This document shows, piece by piece, positions 60,784 to 64,000 of a DNA stretch of 64,000 nucleotides; the stretch's first letter is position 1, and every line of letters begins with the position of its first letter. Where the stretch lies: positions 1,950,501-2,014,500 of the forward strand of contig JACKNY010000001.1 in assembly GCA_024234615.1 (NCBI GenBank), written 5' to 3'. Under the pieces are notes generated by a model. It was not told the DNA's origin. It made no database searches and was given only the letters and a program-made list of their open reading frames with translations. The position numbers and the translations under genes were made by a program. The stretch is from Pseudomonadales bacterium. GTDB lineage: Bacteria > Pseudomonadota > Gammaproteobacteria > Pseudomonadales > IMCC2047.

Positions 60784-60956
60784 ATTAAAGTCCTCAATGT
60801 GTAAACACATTTCAGGACGAGACACCGGATTAATACTGTCATACCTATAAGCATTATTTTAACGTACCGTCAAAATACGGGCGTAGCGTGGCGGACGCAG
60901 GGAACAAGCCAAAAGGCATCTGGAGGCCTACAGACTGGCTCCGGGCATCGCTCGAA

Positions 60957-61853
60957 TTATCCCGGACTATGCTGTTTTCGTGGTTTTTTCAATGCCTCAA
61001 AACCGATGATTACATCCATCAGTTCGGTGGTGATGTCGGTTTGCCGTACCGATCTTAATTCACCCTGCACATCTTCAATGCGTTCATCCACCGACTGTTC
61101 GGCCTGCTGCATCAGCGCCAGCCGAGCAGAATTTTCGGTGACCATGGCTTCTGCCGAAGCGCGGAAGACGCTAGCAAAGATATGGCTGCGAATCAGTGAT
61201 GACAGCAAGGTGTCCGCAGCCATGCTGTAGTCTGGCAACGAGCGTGAATCCCAGTGTTTCTCCCGCTGCAGCAACTCAGGTTCGAGTGGCAGAAGCCTGA
61301 GAGTCACCGGTTCACGCAGGCCTTGATCGCCGCGTTGGGTAAACGCCAGAGTAACGGCTAGATGATGCAGCGGTTGGCCCTGACTGAAATGATCGATCCG
61401 GGTGACGATATCGCCGGCAAGGCGGCCGATGCCTTCGGCAGATGCTGGCGGTAACAGGATGGCTGCGGGCGTCAGGCCCTGATCATCCAGAGCATCGTTC
61501 ATCTGCGCACCAATGCAGAGTAGGCATTGTTTACTGGTGGTTTGTACCTGGAAATGTTGCTTTACCACCTCCGCAAGAATCTCGTTGTAATTGCCACAGA
61601 GGCCATGATCAGAGCCGAACACAATGGTCAGATGCTCAAGCGCGTCATCCTGGCGCAGAGCGATCTCGCCGGTTCGGTATGCGAAGGCAGCGAACCCCTG
61701 GAGTATGGTCTGGTGAAAGGCTTCGATCGCACGGGCGGCGTGCTCATAGGGTGCAGCATTAATCGCAGACAGGGTTTTCATGGTGTGGACAATACCACGA
61801 ATGCTGGTCAGAGTGTCGCTGTGTCGGGAAAGCGTCTCAAGCGTCTGGGCCAT
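60957..61853 (-). CDS. atpG: N-ATPase-type F1 gamma subunit
   Basis: Rotor subunit of an alternative F-ATPase. From the ATG at 61853 the protein has 298 residues and reads MAQTLETLSRHSDTLTSIRG, then IVHTMKTLSAINAAPYEHAA, FGSDHGLCGNYNEILAEVV and a C-terminal helix ARLALMQQAEQSVDERIEDV with RQTDITTELMDVIIGFEAL. Sequence style is that of the N-ATPase gamma subunit, which is more divergent than the housekeeping AtpG. It overlaps the alpha gene by 17 bases. N-ATPase operons typically end with atpA-atpG, as here. Confidence 0.9.
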   Translation of the reverse strand: MAQTLETLSRHSDTLTSIRGIVHTMKTLSAINAAPYEHAARAIEAFHQTILQGFAAFAYRTGEIALRQDDALEHLTIVFGSDHGLCGNYNEILAEVVKQHFQVQTTSKQCLLCIGAQMNDALDDQGLTPAAILLPPASAEGIGRLAGDIVTRIDHFSQGQPLHHLAVTLAFTQRGDQGLREPVTLRLLPLEPELLQREKHWDSRSLPDYSMAADTLLSSLIRSHIFASVFRASAEAMVTENSARLALMQQAEQSVDERIEDVQGELRSVRQTDITTELMDVIIGFEALKKPRKQHSPG

Positions 61854-63399
61854 GGCTGACCTCGTCTGGATTGGAGGTGGTGGCAGAACGACTTGCAGCA
61901 AGCGCATTGCGTGCGGTCGTGATAATCAGCGCCCGGTCTTCCTCGTTCAATCCTTTGTTATCACTGATACGTTCGTCGATGACCTGTAACTGATTCTGCA
62001 CAGCGGCACGAATGCGGACCATGATATCGGTCAGTTGTTGCTCTGACAAAGCATCGAATAGACCTTCAAGTGCCGCAATCAAAACCGCCAGTTGCTCCGC
62101 GGCGGGCATCGGATCACGCTCGGCCTGGCGCAGTGCGGTGCGAACGGCTGCACCCCGGGTGAGGCGCGCGCGCGTGACGTCATCCAGTCGTGTGCCGAAG
62201 CGCGCAAAATCCTCCAGCTCTTCAAACTGAGACAGCGTAACCCGCAGGTTACCGGCCACTTCCCGCAGAGCCCGGCTTTGAGCTTTACCGCCTACCCGAG
62301 AGACAGACAAACCCAGATCAACGGCCGGAAACTGGTTTTTACGCACCAGCCGTGGCGACAGGTAAATCTGGCCATCCGTAATGGAGATCAGGTTGGTGGG
62401 AATATAAGCCGCGAGATTCTCGGCCTGGGTTTCCACCACCGGTAAAGCGGTAATCGAACCGCCGCCAGCTTCCTGGGTAAACTGGCCAGCCCGCTCCAGC
62501 AGGCGGGCATGAACGTAAAAGATATCACCGGGAAAAGCCTCACGCCCTGGTGGCCGGCGCAACAGCAGTGACAGCTCACGGTAGGAGCGAGCGTGGTGCG
62601 TCAGGTCATCAAAAATCACCAGCACATCCCGACCCTGATCGGAAAAATACTCGGCCATAGCCATAGCGGCATAAGGCGCGATATAGGCCAACCCCGGGGT
62701 CTCTTCATCACCGGCTGACATTACCACGCTACGGGCCATCATGTTGCCTTTTTTCAGCGCGGCAATTACCCGGGAAACGGCATCGCCACGCTGACCAATG
62801 GCGCAATAGATACAGGTAACTTCTGAGCGCGCCTGATTGAGTATAGTGTCTATAGCGAGGGAGGTTTTACCGCTCTGACGATCACCGATGATCAGCTCAC
62901 GTTGGCCCAGGCCCACGGGTACAGCGGCATCGATAGCCTTGATGCCGGTTGCCAGCGGTCGGAAAATGGCTGAGCGACTGAGAATGCCCGGCGCTTCCGC
63001 CTCAATGGGGTGCTCGGCCACTGCCGCGATAGCCCCCAGTCCGTCTCTCGGGCGGCCCATGGCATCGACCACGCGCCCCAGCAGTGCGGCACCAACCGGC
63101 ACACTTACCACCTTACGTGTGCGGCGGACATCCTCGCCCAGGGTAATGAGCTCGGAAGGCCCCAGCAGGATCACACCAAGTCGGCCAGGCTCCAGATCCA
63201 GCACTATGCCGCGCACGCCGCTCTCAAACACCAGCAGCTCATCCGCCAGTGCTCGGGCAAGGCCGGTAACGATCACAACACCGTCACCCACTTCAGTCAC
63301 TTTGCCGACTTCTGTCACTACCGGGGTGGGCGCAGGCGTTGCCAGCAGGGCCTCCCGCCATACCTCGAATTGCTCGGCTGAAGGCGTTTCGATCATCAT
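61837..63399 (-). CDS. atpA: N-ATPase-type F1 alpha subunit
   Basis: Alpha subunit of the alternative ATPase, 520 residues. N-terminal beta-barrel VTEVGDGVVIVTGLARALAD, GRVVDAMGRPRDGLGAIAAV, the Walker A GDRQSGKTSLAIDTILNQAR (about 170-190), CIYCAIGQRGDAVSRVIAAL, VLVIFDDLTHHARSYRELSL (Walker B) and the alpha signature VDLGLSVSRVGGKAQSRALR. Complete. Upstream of it lies atpF with no delta-subunit gene in between, which is a mark of N-ATPases; those act as Na+ or H+ pumps in many marine bacteria. A housekeeping ATP synthase should exist elsewhere. Confidence 0.94.
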   Translation of the reverse strand: MMIETPSAEQFEVWREALLATPAPTPVVTEVGKVTEVGDGVVIVTGLARALADELLVFESGVRGIVLDLEPGRLGVILLGPSELITLGEDVRRTRKVVSVPVGAALLGRVVDAMGRPRDGLGAIAAVAEHPIEAEAPGILSRSAIFRPLATGIKAIDAAVPVGLGQRELIIGDRQSGKTSLAIDTILNQARSEVTCIYCAIGQRGDAVSRVIAALKKGNMMARSVVMSAGDEETPGLAYIAPYAAMAMAEYFSDQGRDVLVIFDDLTHHARSYRELSLLLRRPPGREAFPGDIFYVHARLLERAGQFTQEAGGGSITALPVVETQAENLAAYIPTNLISITDGQIYLSPRLVRKNQFPAVDLGLSVSRVGGKAQSRALREVAGNLRVTLSQFEELEDFARFGTRLDDVTRARLTRGAAVRTALRQAERDPMPAAEQLAVLIAALEGLFDALSEQQLTDIMVRIRAAVQNQLQVIDERISDNKGLNEEDRALIITTARNALAASRSATTSNPDEVSHGPDA

Positions 63400-63431
63400 G
63401 TTTTACCCAGCTTTTTTGTGTACATTCGGGT

Positions 63432-64000
63432 TTACCCCTCAGCGGACTGAATCCGCCCGGAAGCACCGGCAGCCATGCGTTCGCTTAACAGCGCATCGAA
63501 CTCTTCGGTGTAGCTGTCGACTGTCCAGGCTACCTGAGCTCCGCCAACCCGGAGGACCAGTCCCGGCGCCTGCTTGGAATCGGTTTCACAGCGCAGGGTC
63601 ATACCTGGCAACAGGCTTTTGATATCGGCCTGCAGCAGTGCCTGTGCCGCTTCCGGCAAACTATCGCGGGTGGTCGCTACCGCCTCTGTGCTGTCACCAG
63701 CGGCACCTGCAAGCTCGCTCGCAATCGGACGCAGTCGCGTGCTGACATGACGAACGATGGCTTCTTCCAGTGATTCATCCGCGAGATCGCGCAGCGCTTT
63801 GCGGGTCAGCTCCAGCAGAGTCTCTTCTCCGGCTCGCTGTAGTTGTGTGGTGAACTTCTGGCGCTCACGCTCAAGATGTTTGTGCCAGTCTTTCTGCTCT
63901 TGCTCAAGTTTGGCGCGGGCATCGGCCAGTAATGTATCACGCTGGTTTTCCGAATCTCGGAGCGCCCGTGCTATCACGGCATCCTGGTCAGACAGCAGCT
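63432..64000 (-). CDS. atpF: N-ATPase-type F0 b subunit, 5' part outside window
   Basis: The reading frame is open to the window edge and reads LLSDQDAVIARALRDSENQR at the edge, then a long charged coiled coil (DARAKLEQEQKDWHKHLERE) and a C-terminal globular part with ETLLELTRKALRDLADESLE and LVLRVGGAQVAWTVDSYTEE. This last part resembles the delta-like tail of b subunits in N-ATPases, where no separate delta exists. The membrane anchor is beyond the edge. Ends 32 bases before the alpha start. Confidence 0.85.
   Translation of the reverse strand, partial: LLSDQDAVIARALRDSENQRDTLLADARAKLEQEQKDWHKHLERERQKFTTQLQRAGEETLLELTRKALRDLADESLEEAIVRHVSTRLRPIASELAGAAGDSTEAVATTRDSLPEAAQALLQADIKSLLPGMTLRCETDSKQAPGLVLRVGGAQVAWTVDSYTEEFDALLSERMAAGASGRIQSAEG

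Larger units (their letters stand above)
60213..60874 (-). mobile_element. Internally deleted IS3-family element, 662 bp
   Basis: The element begins TTGACGGT and ends ACCGTCAA, perfect 8-bp inverted ends. It is flanked by a 6-bp direct repeat AATACG (60207-60212 and 60875-60880), evidence of a real transposition event. Complete IS3 elements are about 1.2-1.5 kb; here the middle is gone and one frame joins the start of OrfA to the end of OrfB. It could be mobilised only by a related complete element. Confidence 0.8.

Noticed and set aside
60881..60956. Possible 5' part of phosphotransacetylase between the IS and atpG
   Set aside because: Translation in the pta frame gives a sequence unlike the family and meets TAG before the remnant, so I cannot assign it.
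62888..63622. 244-codon plus-strand open frame opposite atpA/atpF
   Set aside because: Low-complexity Ser/Arg/Pro/Thr-rich product typical of a shadow frame; the opposite strand encodes clear ATPase subunits.
1..64000. tRNA, rRNA, CRISPR array, prophage or integrase
   Set aside because: I read both strands for cloverleaf-like sequences, regular spaced repeats and phage genes and saw none; short or degenerate ones could be missed without tools.

Overview
The window reads as a chromosomal segment of a marine-type gammaproteobacterium. The evidence is the icd-rluE-nudJ trio, the comEC/DUF2062 pair, the lolC-lolD/PilZ block, the pepN-DUF2797-DUF1315-rhomboid-phosphoesterase-nadK-DUF1853 block, and two TonB-dependent receptors of the type common in Cellvibrionales and related aerobic marine heterotrophs. 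Species cannot be named from the sequence alone. No tRNA, rRNA or CRISPR array was seen.

Layout. 1-2.3 kb: end of icd, then rluE and nudJ. 2.3-7.7 kb: one minus-strand operon with two 2-oxoacid:ferredoxin oxidoreductases (an IorAB type and a KorABC type), with a ferredoxin domain fused to IorB. 7.8-11.4 kb: small genes, comEC and DUF2062. 11.5-31.4 kb: a roughly 20 kb catabolic block. It holds an acyl-CoA ligase with a three-part molybdopterin oxidoreductase (resembling phenylacetyl-CoA:acceptor oxidoreductases) and an AhpD-like protein; two TonB receptors; a DUF3360-like permease; a hydratase-lyase-like crotonase; an acyl-CoA dehydrogenase; a Tat-exported GMC oxidoreductase; AraC and MarR regulators; and a thioesterase. 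Seven copies of a 14-bp palindrome, best form ATCAGTATACTGAT, lie in front of most of these genes and look like operators of one regulon. The block sits between DUF2062 and lolD, where related genomes as I remember them are contiguous, and no lolE is present. 31.4-44.3 kb: conserved backbone.

44.3-50.8 kb is mixed accessory DNA: a membrane protein with a truncated paralogue beside it, a nitrilase with an AraC regulator, an alpha/beta hydrolase, and a phosphoethanolamine-transferase-like gene flanked by 45-bp direct repeats. One repeat lies inside an open frame that continues past the gene's stop codon.

50.8-64 kb looks like a horizontally acquired stress/energy island, visibly GC-richer from about 57 kb. 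It carries Hsp20 with a phasin-like protein; a short protein resembling the N-terminus of a dehydrogenase E1; a stand-alone E2 catalytic domain without its catalytic His/Asp; an AhpD-fold protein without catalytic cysteines; a FixL/FixJ-like two-component pair; a dihydrolipoamide-dehydrogenase-like flavoprotein with a perfect FNR/Anr box upstream; acetate kinase; a broken phosphotransacetylase; an internally deleted IS3-family element with a clear target duplication; and the F, A and G genes of an N-ATPase-type F-ATPase running off the window. The most unusual system is the 50.8-54.3 kb set of apparently inactive enzyme homologues next to Hsp20 and a sensor pair. The second is the 20 kb catabolic regulon.
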